A stretch of DNA of 64,000 nucleotides, taken from NCBI RefSeq assembly GCF_001625305.1, contig NW_017803865.1:119999-183998 (forward strand), written 5' to 3'. Shown here piece after piece: positions 23,201-36,235 of the stretch. The translations under genes and the position numbers were made by a program. Position 1 is the first letter of the stretch, and every line of letters begins with the position of its first letter. The notes below the pieces were generated by a model. The model did no database searches, was not told the DNA's origin, and saw only the letters and a program-made list of their open reading frames with translations. The stretch comes from Branchiostoma belcheri (lineage: Eukaryota > Chordata > Leptocardii > Amphioxiformes > Branchiostomatidae).

Positions 23201-24363
23201 TTCCTCGAACTTAAGCGACACGTCTGTGATAGTGTCGAAGCTCAGATACGACAGGATCCTAGGAGGGGAGAGAACACGCCAAGAACACCACCCTAAGTAT
23301 AGATTGTCAGCCCCCCAATTACCCCTACTAGGTTCTAACAAACTTAGATGTTGAGTGTGACGTAGCACTAACCTAGTATACATTGAACTTGACAGCATAA
23401 CGTTAACAGTCCTAGTCAGAGTTGTAGACAAGTGGGTACGTTCCATGCGACAACCAACCACATTTACTGTCCAGACTATTCCATCACTCATGGTATTTCT
23501 TTTATTCCCAACAAAGGTGATACCGGAGAGTAGAATACATTTCTATCAATGTCCCTAATATGTTACTCACGTTTCTGTGATGAGATAGGTAGCGTATCCA
23601 AAGCAGCCGAGGAAAATGCAGGTCCATATCAGACGGGCCCCCCAGTTTGGAGCGTCTGCGATCTGGTGAGAGGTGATCAGTTAGTCGACATCTGTCAAGC
23701 GGCAACTCTCAACAAACACTGGACTGTGGAGCAGTAAACGACAAGCCACCAACAATTCTAGTGTAAGCCAGCGTTTAGTCGTGTTATTCTTTTACACTTG
23801 CAAGCTAACTTCGGGACAGTAGACAGTCAACAGAAAGATGGCAGTGTGGCCGTAATAGCGAAATGCACAACAAACAAACAAACAAACAAACAAACAAACA
23901 AACTAAATGTCCCTTCGGACAGTCAATTTATTTGTACATGTTGTAAATGTCATTTCACTGTACAACATCTTACGACAATAAAAGGTTACAAATGAAACAG
24001 TCTGTACGAAAGACACAGACAATGGATGCTCAGGTACTTAGCGCCCTTCCGTGAGGCGATTCCTTGAACTGATCACAGAATGACGATGGCAAGCGGCAGA
24101 CTATCCAGACGTGATCTCAGCTCTATAAGTTGCATTTTAAGGTACAATTTGTGAGGGAAATGTACCGAAGTGGAATGGGGGATGTGGTGGATATTTCAAG
24201 ACGAAAAAGTGTATGCCATGTCGTTAAGATGAACCAGCTAATAACACATCAACAACCAAATGCCATCACGTACCTTGTTCAGTCCATGGAGTGTCGTTCC
24301 TGTTGCAAACGCGTACTCTGGAGAATCTTCCTTTTCTTGTTTCTCCTCAGTGTTGTTCGACAT
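20216..24363 (-). CDS. DEG/ENaC-family sodium channel, gene 3
   Basis: Minus-strand exons: 24363-24274, 23662-23571, 23258-23160, 23001-22761, 22485-22357, 22184-22032, 21791-21647, 21383-21327, 20848-20695, 20573-20482, 20337-20216, giving 457 residues. Exon sizes and phases match gene 2 except for small changes in the first and last exons. Landmarks: HG at 26-27 (TTLHG); TM1 [37 protein letters not shown] linker; [58 protein letters not shown] in TM2 (429-431); C-terminus LRKKTRMD. Homologous sequence after the gene 2 stop (ccaggatagactga) shows that the two genes ended alike before an indel. Exons 5 to 7 are almost identical to gene 2, while exons 1 to 4 are clearly diverged. Head-to-head with gene 4, 2.1 kb between starts. 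Confidence 0.93.
23870..23903. repeat. (AAAC)n microsatellite
   Basis: Eight caaa units in intron 1 of gene 3. Confidence 0.95.
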
Positions 24364-26492
24364 TGCGCCAAACTCCGCAGGGGAATAAAAAATCCCGGTG
24401 TCCCTGATTCAAGTTCGCCGATGTTTTTGAGTCTCAGTGATACAGCAGGGGCATATCAGATTGATTCGCTGGTGTCGTCACAAGGATATGCCGAGGAATA
24501 ATGGGTGCTAGCTGGCAGGTTGACCCATACACAACTGTCCTTCCGATGAGTGCACGGATTGAAAGGGCGACTTTCACCCTACCAGCCCTTTAGCTGCTAA
24601 AACGCTGGGTTGGTATTGCGCAGTATCACGGACTATTAGTTGAGACACAGTGTCCTTTCAGAGGTATCAGGGATACCAGCCGTGTTTTGACTTCGCATGG
24701 CGATATGCACAGGTAGTGGTAATACGCAGGTCAACTGGACAAAGCCGTGAGAAGACCACAGGTACACACGGGAAATGTTTACACAGCGCAATCGGGTTAA
24801 CCTCGTCGTTTGTGGTTTTCTGGGTCACTTTTGGCCTTCATTCAGTTCAATCAACATTACACCAGGTTAACTCGAATAATGTCAAGGCGTTAGTAGTTTT
24901 TGGTATAGTGGTCTAATCGGCCAATGTTCTCAAATGCACTGAATTATGGTGCAATGGGCATGACAGATGAAAAGACAACATCCTAGTAGTACCTGGGATG
25001 TCTTTTAGTTATGGGAAGTGTCCTGTGCGGCTCAACACGACGTCACGCGATCTATCACTGTTGGCGCTGCCAACATCATGACTACACCAACAGTGATCCC
25101 GTTTATATTGTTCGTATTTTGCTGATGTTACATTCTGTTACCATGGACGACAGGTAACATCTCAATCCAGCCGAGCGATCACATAATCTATCACCCTGTC
25201 AGCGAGCATTATAGACTTGCAAATACTGCAATCCAAGTCACTGGAAAGACAGCGCACGTTTACTTAAGTGACCAGACAACTCAGCTGCGACGACTTTTGT
25301 TTGCGCAGGATCGTTCGCACGAGTTGGGAAAAGGAACCCTCCGCCGAAGAGAAGGTTCTCGAAATGGGCTTTTGTATCATATTTCATTGTATTTGATCAG
25401 GGCATATCGTTTACAATCTTTGGTAACAAACGTGGTGCACTTTTACGTTAAGGCGACCAAAATTGAATTTGTGGTGGTCCTTATTTTACAGGTGGAATAT
25501 ATACGTAATTTTATGATTTAAAAGGCAAAGGCAAGAAAACATACAAAACCTACAAAGATAATCAATGGAATTCGTTGAGCGACCGTCAAATATTTAATGT
25601 TTGGTACCCACAGCAGTCGCGACCTCCAGTGGAAAGAGGATGTCAGAAATACCTTCTAGGTTTTTGTGAAACGGCTTTGAAAACTGTCTTTCGTCGGGTT
25701 TTCATAGGATGAGCGGAACATTATTTCCGTCAATATTATCCCTACCTTTTACCTCAAGCATATCTTGTTTGTTTCCTATCAATGGCCTGGTCATGGAAAC
25801 ACATTAGGTAAGAATGTATTGTAGGACAACAGCGTAAGCACGATATCCCCCTGTAGCCAGCCACAGTGACGGGAGACACCTGCCACAACATACCGTAAGA
25901 TTCGCTGACCCGTTTTCACATCAACATAGTTCTTTTAACTGATCAAATACCCATAGAAAACAGTGGTCTTTTTTCGACCCCCTTTGACAGGGTATCATTT
26001 CCAAGGCCACAGTGAGAGTCCCGGACGACGAGATATTCTGGATTTGTGTCCACTGGTTGTGGGAGAACTATCAAGTGGTAAGTTTATTCTCATGGTGATA
26101 AAACTCAGATTTTGTATTGTATCTTAACATCACATCCAAGTTTTTTTTTGTACTGAGTAACATTCACAGAGGGCTGCCAAGAACAACAAAATGCTGACTA
26201 TTTCTGAACATAAATTATGGGCATACGAAATGATTAGTACCAAGTGCAGTATGCATCAAATCGGGTTAACATATGTTTCAATATTTTACTCTCAACAGCT
26301 CACATCTTAACTGTAAGGTAGAACTTTTTCGAACTCGCGTATCACTGGGAACTTTCATATTCTTTGGTACTTCTGATGTCTAACGATAATGACGGTGATG
26401 TTTTTAGAATAAAAATAGATCGATGTTGTATTTCCACTGCTTTGTAGTATCAAGACTTTTTTTCTGAACAGATTTTCGTACAATAAGACAAC
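24364..26492. other. Shared upstream region of channel genes 3 (-) and 4 (+)
   Basis: A 2.1 kb divergent interval. Holds a copy of the duplicated intergenic block at 24470-24600. A pyrimidine-rich acceptor-like site (ttttttctgaacag) lies 21 bases before the gene 4 ATG, suggesting a 5' UTR intron. No TATA box or coding exon is certain. Confidence 0.45.
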
Positions 26493-27025
26493 ATGGCGGA
26501 AGAAGAGGACGAACAGTCCCCCGAGAGGGAGTGGGCCTCGGGAACTACTCTACACGGCCCGGCAAAGGTGAGACAAGACTACACCCGTCCAGCAAGGCAC
26601 AACAATTGTTTTTTTTTTTTTGCATGCAAGTAGCAAAATTATGATAATACTCGTAGAGCTTTGCCGGTTTCCCCGTGTCATGTTAGGTGGGAAATGTGTA
26701 CCAAAATAAACGTTTACCTAATGTTAATCATTTCAAATAAGACTGATTTGTTCCTTTAATTTTGCCCTTAGTATTCACCCAATAACATTGTCTTGTCTTG
26801 TTTACATCGTTTGTTTCCGTGTATAGCGAGCCTAGGTCATCTGTCGCCAGCCACATGGCTAGCAACACAATTTTTGGCTTGATGTTCGGATGTTTTTTCG
26901 TTGTTGTAGGTTGTTGACGGTCCCAACTTAGTGGTTCGTCTCCTGTGGCTGGCTCTGTTCCTGGTCAGCCTGGGAATCGCCACTTATCTCATCACCATGT
27001 CGTGAGTTATCTGTCATAACTTTTC

Positions 27026-27073
<48 letters not shown>

Positions 27074-29965
27074 ACCGATCGATAAAGCCATCAAATGATT
27101 GATAATCTGGAGATGAATTTGTATAGATGCTTTTTACTTATATATGATATTCATTTCAAAGTGATTAAAGAATGGATAGCTATAAAAACTATAAGAATGC
27201 AGAAAATACGGTAGAAGCGACAAGATTTTGATGTCGCACTGTAACCAAACACAGAAAAAATGTAGTCACCTTCCGTCGCCTTTTTCGTTGGTTTGTATTT
27301 TGACATGGGACGCGATAATGTCACAGTTACAAACCGGGGCCCGGCCGGGCTGTTTACGTGAACCAGAAATAAACAATTCATACACGAATATGCACAAATA
27401 GTGCACATGATTATTTTTTAAAACCTTTTTGTGTTTTGTTGTCTTTTATTTATGCCTTTCGTTTCTGAAATCTGTCCGGTCGGGCCACCGGTTTGGAAAT
27501 GTGACCTTGCATAAAGCGGCGAAATAATTTGTTGTAGGTTTATCGACTTCTTCAGTTGGGGCACGGTCACGGACGTCAAACTAGAGTTTACCGATCAGCT
27601 GGAGTTCCCTGCTGTCACCATCTGCAACTTCAACAAGTGAGTTTCCAGCTGTACATTTCACATTTTTCCTTTGTGCTGTGAGGCGTGTAGAACTTCACGG
27701 TGCAATATAACATTGGTCACCGGGTGGAGCTGCCTGCTTGATGGTCTGATTTTTTGGCGGTCATGGTTTATCTGAGGTTTTATCCTTTCAGTTCATGTCA
27801 AATACTAGAAGTTGTTCTTTTAGAAGCTAAGCTGGCCTTAAGACCATCTATATAATAAATTTGCTGATAACCACAGTGGACATCTGTATACTTGTATGGA
27901 AACAGGTTTGAGAAAGACTTGTTGTGCATGGACCAGCGGGCCGTGGAGTACCTCCGTCCTCTGATCGGGAACGACGCGATCTGTGAGACCGACAACAGCA
28001 CGTCTCCCACCCCCGGGCCCACCTACTACCCCATGTCGCTGGCCGGGATCACGGCGTACACCGGCTTCCAGATGGACAGGTACGCTCTGAAGGAATGCAC
28101 CTGGAGAGGAGAGACGTGCACCTGGCAGGTGTGTAATGTACCTTCTTCTGCTCTCTACCAGAATACTCGTACATTGTGAACCTGCTATTGTAAAACCAAA
28201 GTCTTCGATCAGGTAGAATCATGCGCAGTGTGGCCAATTCTATTTATTCTGATACTGACTAGATATCTACATCCCTTTGAATGTATTCTATTGTCTATTG
28301 TTTGATTGGTAATAGAAAGAAGAAGAAGCTTAAGGTAGGCAGTTTTTTTCTGATGGCCTCATGATTGTTGAGTGATTGTTTGCCTCAGAAAGCCAAGCAA
28401 TGTTTTACCTATTCTATGCTATACTACTGACAACAACCGTTACAGGTTTCACGATATCGATTTCTTGTGTTGATGATCTTTACAACATGAACTTGAAAAT
28501 AATTTGTATAGTACACCGATATAGCCATTTTTTATTTACTTCATGATTCACCACAAAATGCTTGTTCTTCCTGACTTTCCCGCGCAGAACTTCACACACG
28601 TGTTCGGTGAGTACGGGAACTGTTACGTCTTCAACCAGAAAACGTCCGGCACACCGCTGCAGCAGATCATCCCCGGGCAGGGCAACGGTCTGCACATGGT
28701 CCTGGACGTGCACGAGGTCAGGACAGAGCCGGCTACTTGATAGCGTATTCTTTACCGCGCGGAAACTGCGACACAAATTAAACGCACTTGAAAGTTCTAG
28801 ATATGATAGAACAAACACGCCGTCTAGCGGTGGACAGAGGAAAGCACATTATGCATTCTGAACCTTTTGATGGGGTTTAGGGGTGTTACACAAGTAATAT
28901 TATAACATTTACCCTCATGGTTCGAGTCTATTTTGTCATTCTATTTCTCTACGGTCACAGTTAACGTAAATGCGTCTTCACAAAACCTTTTCGCCAGGCC
29001 TTCTACACGGAGAACCCTGCCACCGGTGGGTCGTCAGACGTCGGTGTGAAGGTCCACATCCACCCGCAGGGCGAGCCCGCCAAGATGGACATCCAGGGAA
29101 TCCCTATCGGGCCCGGCAGCCACGCGTACATCGGCATTTCACAGGTTACGGTAAGTCTCCCAAAACCTCATCACTCCGTATCACAAATCCCCCAAAGAAC
29201 ACATGGATGTAGGAGGCATTAAAACGGCTTTGGACCACGCGCCCGACGGTTCTCAGAAAAAATCCTTTATTACTATCAGGGAACGTAAACCTAGTGCCTT
29301 AACATATCCGCTGTTGTCATTGTTGCCTCAATATGAGTATGTAGATGCATTTTATTGATCGTCAGGTGCCATTTCAAAGTGCACGATATTTCCATTTGAA
29401 TACTTTCTTGCCTTACTATGTTGGCACATCAGTCTGTGGTTCAGATGATAGATCATCGGAGAGTGCGCTTTCAGACATACTATGTTAAAGAGAATATTAT
29501 GTCGGGCACAAGAGAATACTGATGTTTATTCTAAAACTCAAGCATGAAAAAATCAATTTACTGAGTTAAAGTTAATCTACGTCTAGCTGGTTTGCCTGAG
29601 TGCTGGCAATTTAAACTGTATAAGATAGACACAAGGGCAGAAATTCAGTAGTTTACTTTATCGTCCGAACAGTATCAGAATGAAGTCCCGCCGTGGGGCC
29701 TGTGCGAGGACCTGGACCTGGAGTACTACGACACCTACACCCTGACAGGCTGTCTGATGGAGTGTATGGCGCACTGGGTAGAGAGCGAGTGTGGCTGTAC
29801 GGCACTGGAGCTCCCAGGTCGGTTCGATCAGTTCTCCTTTCAATGGAAACTCTCTCCCCTGTCTTTCCTGAGTTTCCTCTCTCTTCCTGTGCCTCTCTTC
29901 GTGCCGTGTTGCTCCATGTTCCTCTCTCTGTCTTCCTCTCCCCGCTCTCCGTTTCTATCTACTCT

Positions 29966-30030
<65 letters not shown>

Positions 30031-31394
30031 GACGGACGGACGGACGAACAGACAGACAGACACTGTTAATGTTGTGACTTTCTGTTTATTATCTAATATC
30101 TCTATTTGTCACCTGTCCCTCTTTCCCCCATGCCTATAAGCTAGTACATACTAATAAAGCTGATAACGTTACACAGTTGGAAGTTAATCGTTCTTTTTTT
30201 TTCAGGAAATCTGTCCTACTGTGAGCCGCAGCTGATCGTGGACTGTGTCCTCGGTGTCAAAGGTAAACCTGACATTCTCATGAGGAATTTTTAACATGAA
30301 CATTGGCAGACGTCATGCAAATATTTATGAGGGGTTGTACACCCTATGAACCAGTGATGACGGTGAATCTTTCTGACTGTTACCTCTATCATGTGTACAA
30401 ATCAGACCAGATCACGACCGGTGTCCTGGCGTGCAACTGCCCCACGCCCTGCCGCATCCAGACGTTTGATTACTTCGTGTCGTACGCCGGCTGGCCCAAC
30501 CACATCGTGGAGGTGTACCTCGGGGAGGAGAATAACGTGGACATGGAGTACATGCAGTACGTGACGTTACATGTCTACTATCACACTTCAGGTTGTAATG
30601 AGTCGCCCGCAGGCACAGCTATCGTCTTGCGTTAGATAGCTGTTTGAGGACTCTTACGTGTACCTAGCTGAACTTGATATTGTTAGCGATTCTTTCTGAC
30701 TAACTAAATAATTAATTAATTAATTAACTAACTAACTAACAATGAACCAACCAAGGAATCAACCTACCAACTAACGAACCGACTAAAAGTCACTAACTGG
30801 CTAACAAAAGAAAATTAACTGAATCTACTGTGATTGACATTTGTGTGATTTTGTTTCCAGGAGCAACTGGGCTTCTATTGACGTATTCTACGAAGAGCTG
30901 AACTTCGAACAGATAACCCAGAAGAAGGCCATGACCCCAGGCGACCTGCTAAGTAGGTTATCGCTCACTGCATTCGTTTTTGGTATGTTTGTTTGTGTTT
31001 CCATAGCTTTCCATATGCCAGGCACATTGGGACACTGACAGGAAGTTAGGTCAAAGGTCCGGATCCCAGAAAATGTCATTTTATTTCTTGTCTCCAATTT
31101 CCTTCTACCTGTTGCTTTATTGGGGCCAGTGGGAACATTTCTAAATGATTTTTTATTTTCCTCTGTTCTCCAGGTGGTCTCGGTGGTCAGCTCGGGCTGT
31201 TTGTGGGTGCCAGTGTGATCACTATCATGGAGTTTGTGGAGTACTTGTTGAAGAGACTGACTTATTGTTGTAGAAAAAAGAAAAAGAACAAGGTCAGTGC
31301 CAGCACCGCCCAGGTCTGGACGGCAGATAAGGTCGATCCTCTGGCACTACAAAAAGTCAATATGCTGCAGGAAACAAAGATGTACAAGGAGTAG
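26493..31394 (+). CDS. DEG/ENaC-family sodium channel, gene 4
   Basis: Exons: 26493-26567, 26910-27001, 27538-27636, 27906-28128, 28588-28716, 28998-29150, 29673-29817, 30206-30262, 30406-30556, 30861-30952, 31174-31394, giving 478 residues. Landmarks: acidic N-terminus with HG at 21-22 (TTLHGPAK); TM1 RLLWLALFLVSLGIATYLI; FPAVTICN; finger with [72 protein letters not shown], closest of the four to the canonical ENaC/ASIC pore (GAS 417-419). It has a longer basic, Lys-rich C-tail of about 50 residues. Same exon plan as genes 2 and 3, but inverted and more divergent, so an older paralogue. The exon 5 donor (GTCAGG) is weak but in phase. Proton-sensing HH after TM1 is absent (FFSWGTVTDV). Confidence 0.93.
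27026..27072. repeat. (ATCA)n microsatellite
   Basis: Eleven atca/caat units in the intron after exon 2 of gene 4. Confidence 0.95.
29966..30060. repeat. (ACAG)n microsatellite
   Basis: About 15 acag units, then ggac-type variants, in the intron after exon 7 of gene 4. A TDRQ-repeat frame through it is an artefact. Confidence 0.95.
30698..30745. repeat. (TAAT)/(ACTA) simple repeat
   Basis: AT-rich tetranucleotide run in the intron before exon 10 of gene 4, grading into actaac repeats. Confidence 0.85.
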
Positions 31395-33454
31395 GCGACG
31401 GCATTTCTCATTATACAACTCCATAAAGTGTTCTTTTATACCTTACCGGTTAAAACCTGTAATGGTTTTGAATGCTTAACGTGTGTATTTTGTATCATAC
31501 AATATAAAAACTTTGTTATATTTGGTAGTGGTCAGTCTCGCGGAGTTGTGCAAGATTTGCGTGTGTTCTTGCATCAACACTGGGACAAAAATATCCGCAA
31601 TGTCTATTTGAATGCTCGATGACTGATTTATGGTTGATTAGGTCAAATAGAAGGCTATATGGCAAAACAGGCAATGTGCTTTTTATATTTTAGTCTTATT
31701 TGTATTTTTTGTGTTGAGAATTATTCAGTGACTGAATCATTGTACGATTTTACAACCTAATATATTTATCGATTTCAGTGCTTAAAAGGCACTTCATCTT
31801 CGTGATTTTAACTTAAGGTGACGAGAGGACATTACATATACACGAGACATCTTGGTATGAAGTACTAATGACATTTATTGACAAATGTTGCCAACTTGAG
31901 TTAAAACCGCCACGCACAAAAGTACAGACAAACTTACGAAAAAACTTTAACGGATGGAGTATTTACGTCACAAATACCTTTCCGATAACGTATTGATCTC
32001 TATCATTGTACAAAACTACCACAAATCTACAACCACCTTCTATCCTGTACTACGTCATAATTCACTTTACATGCGGACAAAATTAACCTGCGAGCACTTG
32101 TCAATGTTCATCCAAAGAGTTCTCCTTGATGATTCAGACTTAAAAATATAGCACTGCCAAATTATTTCACTCTTAGTTCTCCGATCTTCTATCAAATTCG
32201 CACAGTCCTTTTCAGATGCAACCGAGCATCAGTCTCCCATACATTCAGTACGATTTGCAATGAATGTTTGATCATATGTACCTACAGTCAAGTAAGCCTG
32301 CCATATGTCTTGATTTTGGGTCGATCTAATAGTATATATTTGTTGTCTGATTCTAATCCTCCCCGGGGATTAACATTGACAAGTGCGAACTATTACCCCA
32401 TGAATGTCTTTAGTTGTGGCATTGCGATTCGCTTACAATATTGCTAAAATGGCTTAAAATTACACTGTAAAAAGCAGTTAAAAGTCTTCAACTTTGCATT
32501 CTTGTTCCCAAACACCATTTCACGTGTTTGTCACTGCAAGCATTCCACTTAACTGCATTCCTAGTACCAGTACATAGAGCATCGAGTGACCAACTGTTAC
32601 AAAAAGACATCTTTTGTAGGAATGTCGGAAGGCAACCTACGGGAAAACAGTGTCCGAAATCCCTCAAAAATCCTCTAATTCATTAGTAAATCTACAGATA
32701 CTTAGTACGTATCACGTGCTTAATCTAACACTATGATGAGAGTCTGCAGTTTTGAAATGTGTATCCTACACGAGCTGTGTCCAAAGTTAAGTCCCATTGC
32801 CTTTCAATCCTTTGCCAGAAATATAATACTGACAACTGAACCGAACTGAAGACATGGTGCACAGGATTTAGGAACCAAACTGCATCATGTGTTGGACGCT
32901 TGATGACTATTTTGTCTAGAAAAAGAAGCGTTCTTGATTATCCACCTTAATGCAACAAGTATAGCGATATGGCGACATCTCACAGGACCTTTACGTACCA
33001 AGATGTGAAAATGTACTTTTAGTATCAGTTTTTGTCATCTGCTGACTAAACAGGTTCTACGGGCATGAAAAAGCCGCTAAAAGTTGCCATACTGTCTGAG
33101 TGGTCTGGTGTAACAAAAGAACTTATGTTGGAAGACTTTCAGTTGCCTGCCAAGAAACAAAAACCCCGAGGTCACTTCGTACATCCAGTATCTGTAGAGG
33201 GGGAGAAGAGGGAGAATATGAGTTTTATCTGTTTTGGTTCATACGATCGCACGGAACAAGACAAATAGCAATAGCCACGTTTCCCAGCGTAGCGGTTGTA
33301 AAACGCTTGGCAAACACCAAGATCAAGGATGCTTTTTAAAACGGCACCAACGTATGTTAGTTTGCTACAACTTGCAATATTTCATTGCACAAGCACTGAA
33401 TACATGCTCCTGAATACCCACCTAATATTCGTAGTATCTTCCGTCATTTCATAG
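31395..33454. other. Convergent 3' region between channel gene 4 and tropomyosin
   Basis: Contains the 3' UTRs of both genes. AATAAA on the minus strand at 31874-31879 could end tropomyosin transcripts, giving a 1.6 kb 3' UTR. Open frames near 33.1 kb (+) lack splice sites or any recognised domain. Confidence 0.45.
31874..31879 (-). promoter_or_regulatory. Possible poly(A) signal of tropomyosin
   Basis: tttatt on the plus strand, AATAAA on the minus strand, in the right orientation but 1.6 kb past the stop. Confidence 0.25.
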
Positions 33455-36235
33455 CTACATTTCGTTGAGTTCGTTCAGAGCTGCATCCAAATCTGCCTTT
33501 GCTCCTTGATACTTTTCTTTGCATTCTTCCAATTGATCTGGAAAAGAGGGAGAGGACATTTTGTGAGCTTGTGTAGCACATCTAAGAATGTATTTAGGGG
33601 TCAACAAAACAGAAACAGACCTACGGAAAACAGTGAAATGTTGCGCTTTGCTGGTGCTCGTTCCGCCATAACGATGCCGTGTGCTTATCAATAACAATCC
33701 ACAGACAGAATGTGTCAGGACGAGTGACATAGTTACCCTCTAAGTCTGATACTTGTTTCTCCAACAGCTGAATTTTCCTTTCGGCTGACTCAGCACGGGT
33801 TTCAGTCTGGAAACAACAAACCAGGGTGAACTCGGAAAACGTGAACATAGTAAATACAACAACAACAACAACAGCGACATCAACAACAACAACAATGAAA
33901 CCTGGTGTGCAACAGATCTATATAAAAGTGAACTCCATTCTGTCTGAAGCATGTTTCTGAGCGCGTACAAATTATCATTTATTTCATGTCGAATAGCAAT
34001 ACCTCTCTCAAGGTGTCCTGCAGCTCTCTGTACCGGCTCTGCAGACTGTTTTCCTCATCCTCTCCCTAAAAAAAAGAAACAAAAGTGTTTGTGAGGAAAC
34101 TGGATAACAGACATAACGGTCGACGTAATAAGGTTTGCATTAAAACATTATGTGTACTCACCGAGAAGAAAAGATATCCATGGAAGAGCAAGAAGACACA
34201 GCGAAGAGAATAGATGATGGAAAGATATGAGTATGAGCAGTTTGAGCATAAGGAAAGCTAGACAAAACTCTGATCAAAACACCGATACCTTTTAGACATA
34301 TTCGATGTATCGAGTTACATGTGTAATTATAACTTATGAAGTATTCATAATAAGAAAATTACGAAGCATCATAGTATCATTGCACCATTTGTATGCTTCC
34401 CAACACTCTTGCGTTCAGAACTTCAGACCGTATAGTAATTCTCATGAACATGGTGCTTTTATGATCACCGTCATGGCTACGCAAATTTGTCTATTGCGAT
34501 TCGAGAACGGCTTTTAAACGCCGCCTTTCATGATTTACAAGAACTGCACAAAGTATACAAAATGCTCACCCTATTCTGGCTGGACTCCAAGGACTTGATC
34601 TGGTCTTCTGTTATCTGCAACTCTTCTTCCAAAGACTTAACCCGCCTGCGGAAAGAAGGTTTCGTCATTTTCGAGGAAAAGAAGACTTTGAATACACATG
34701 GGAATACACGTGTGGCAGGGAAGGACTTTTAGATGTCACTTAATACAAACGTGCTTCTCTTATGGCAAGAATAAAGCAACAGAAATGAAACATCTTTCAT
34801 CTTGAGTTTAAAGGCTACAGTCTGCAAATGTTACAAACTCTCGTCCTACTCACTCATGGGATGTTTTGTATTTTTCTTCCATGGTATCCAATTGTTCTTC
34901 CACCACGGTAAGTTTCCGAGAGACCTGGGAAAGAGGAAAGTTTTGGCAACATATTCAAAATGACACAACATACAAGCTTAAGAACGGCCGTGATATTGAG
35001 TGAAATATAAAAATCAAGGCGATCAGAAAATGACAAATGACAGGTTTTACCTCTTCATACTTAGCCTCCATCTCTTCTTTTAACTCAATTGCTTCCTTGA
35101 GGTCAGATTCCATCTGCACTACCTGCGTAGTAACAACAAAGGAGATAAAATTGCCTTTCTGGGTTCTGTACTACTCTGACGCATCTTATTTGTGTCACGG
35201 CAAATTTACTGAAATAATGCATGCATGCACGGTCAAACATTGCATACTTCAAAACCCTTTTTAACTTGTCTGTATAGTGAAGATCAAGAAGGAGGATGGG
35301 AAAATTACACAATTAAAGCATACTAGTATCATCTATATATAGCCCAATAATGGCTCACCTTGGAATCATCACTGGTGCTCCGGTGTTCGAGCGCTTGTCT
35401 GGACCTGATAAAAACAAAGACTGTGTGTTGATGTTGCGATTTATATCTGGTAATAGACGGATGTTAACAGAAAGCAGAGGTTTCTCTTTTCCTCCGTGAA
35501 TTAGATATACTTCTCTGCATCCTTAGCACGAACTACATAACTGATGAACACAGGTATGAAAACAACAGATCAGTAACAACGTTAACGTTAGCATTTTTGA
35601 GCGTTAACGTTAGCATTTTTGAGCGTTAATGTTTTTCACAGAGTTGACATTATTAGCATAGGTTGATTCATCACGTTATCTTTAATTAAATGTTATAACT
35701 GCATGTGACCACATAGCAAATTCCAGTAATGATACTCCACACACCTTTCTACCTCGTCAAACCTCGACTCTAGTTCCTGTGACTTGGTGTTGGCCTCCTT
35801 CAGGCCTGTCTCGGCAGTATCCAAGTCTGCCTCCAGCAGCTGCATCTTTCTCCTCATGCTCTCCATGTCATTCTCAGCCTGAAGTAGACACAGAACAATC
35901 AAAACTGCCATTTCAAAGACGTAGAGATCCTTGGCTGTAGGTGCAGTGGAAATGACAGGAGCTGACACAAGATGTCGACATTGGACAGGCAGATTGCACG
36001 AAGGAAAGAATCACGAATCTTCTGAAGTTTGATGTTAATTCTTGTTACAACCTGTATTCAATTATCATCGGGATACATTTAAATGGCCCGACGACGGCGC
36101 TCTGATGTGTTTAGATGTTACCTGCTCTGCCCGCTCTTCGGCCTCTTTCCTGGCTTTGTCCGCTTCCTCAAAGCGCTCCGTGGCGACTTCGGCCTCCCGT
36201 CGCAGCGCGGCCAGCTTCTTCTTCACAGCTTCCAT
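33455..36235 (-). CDS. TPM: Tropomyosin-like actin-binding coiled coil, 242 residues
   Basis: Minus-strand exons: 36235-36122 (114 bp), 35878-35745 (134), 35404-35359 (46), 35122-35051 (72), 34924-34854 (71), 34645-34570 (76), 34065-34003 (63), 33806-33737 (70), 33537-33455 (83). Sizes and phases equal vertebrate tropomyosin exons 1a, 3, 4 (118, here split 46 + 72), 5, 6, 7, 8 and 9. The protein begins MEAVKKKLAALRREAEVATE, continues as an uninterrupted heptad coiled coil (KYEEVSRKL, ETRAESAERKI, VSDLEDQLEECKEKY), and ends DAALNELNEM. The usual 126 bp exon 2 is absent: only 243 bp, with no coiled-coil frame, separates exons 1 and 3. The protein should therefore span six rather than seven actin periods, as vertebrate short isoforms do, but with a long-isoform N-terminus. 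An acceptor-like tccacag precedes the ATG, so a 5' UTR exon may lie upstream. No alternative exon pairs seen. Confidence 0.9.
35577..35632. repeat. Short tandem repeat in tropomyosin intron
   Basis: About 2.3 copies of a 22 bp unit, gcgttaacgttagcattttt + ga. Confidence 0.8.

Noticed and set aside
29693-30139. Plus-strand frame of 148 residues with TDRQTDRQ repeats
   Set aside because: Exon 7 of channel gene 4 read in the wrong frame, then an (ACAG)n microsatellite.
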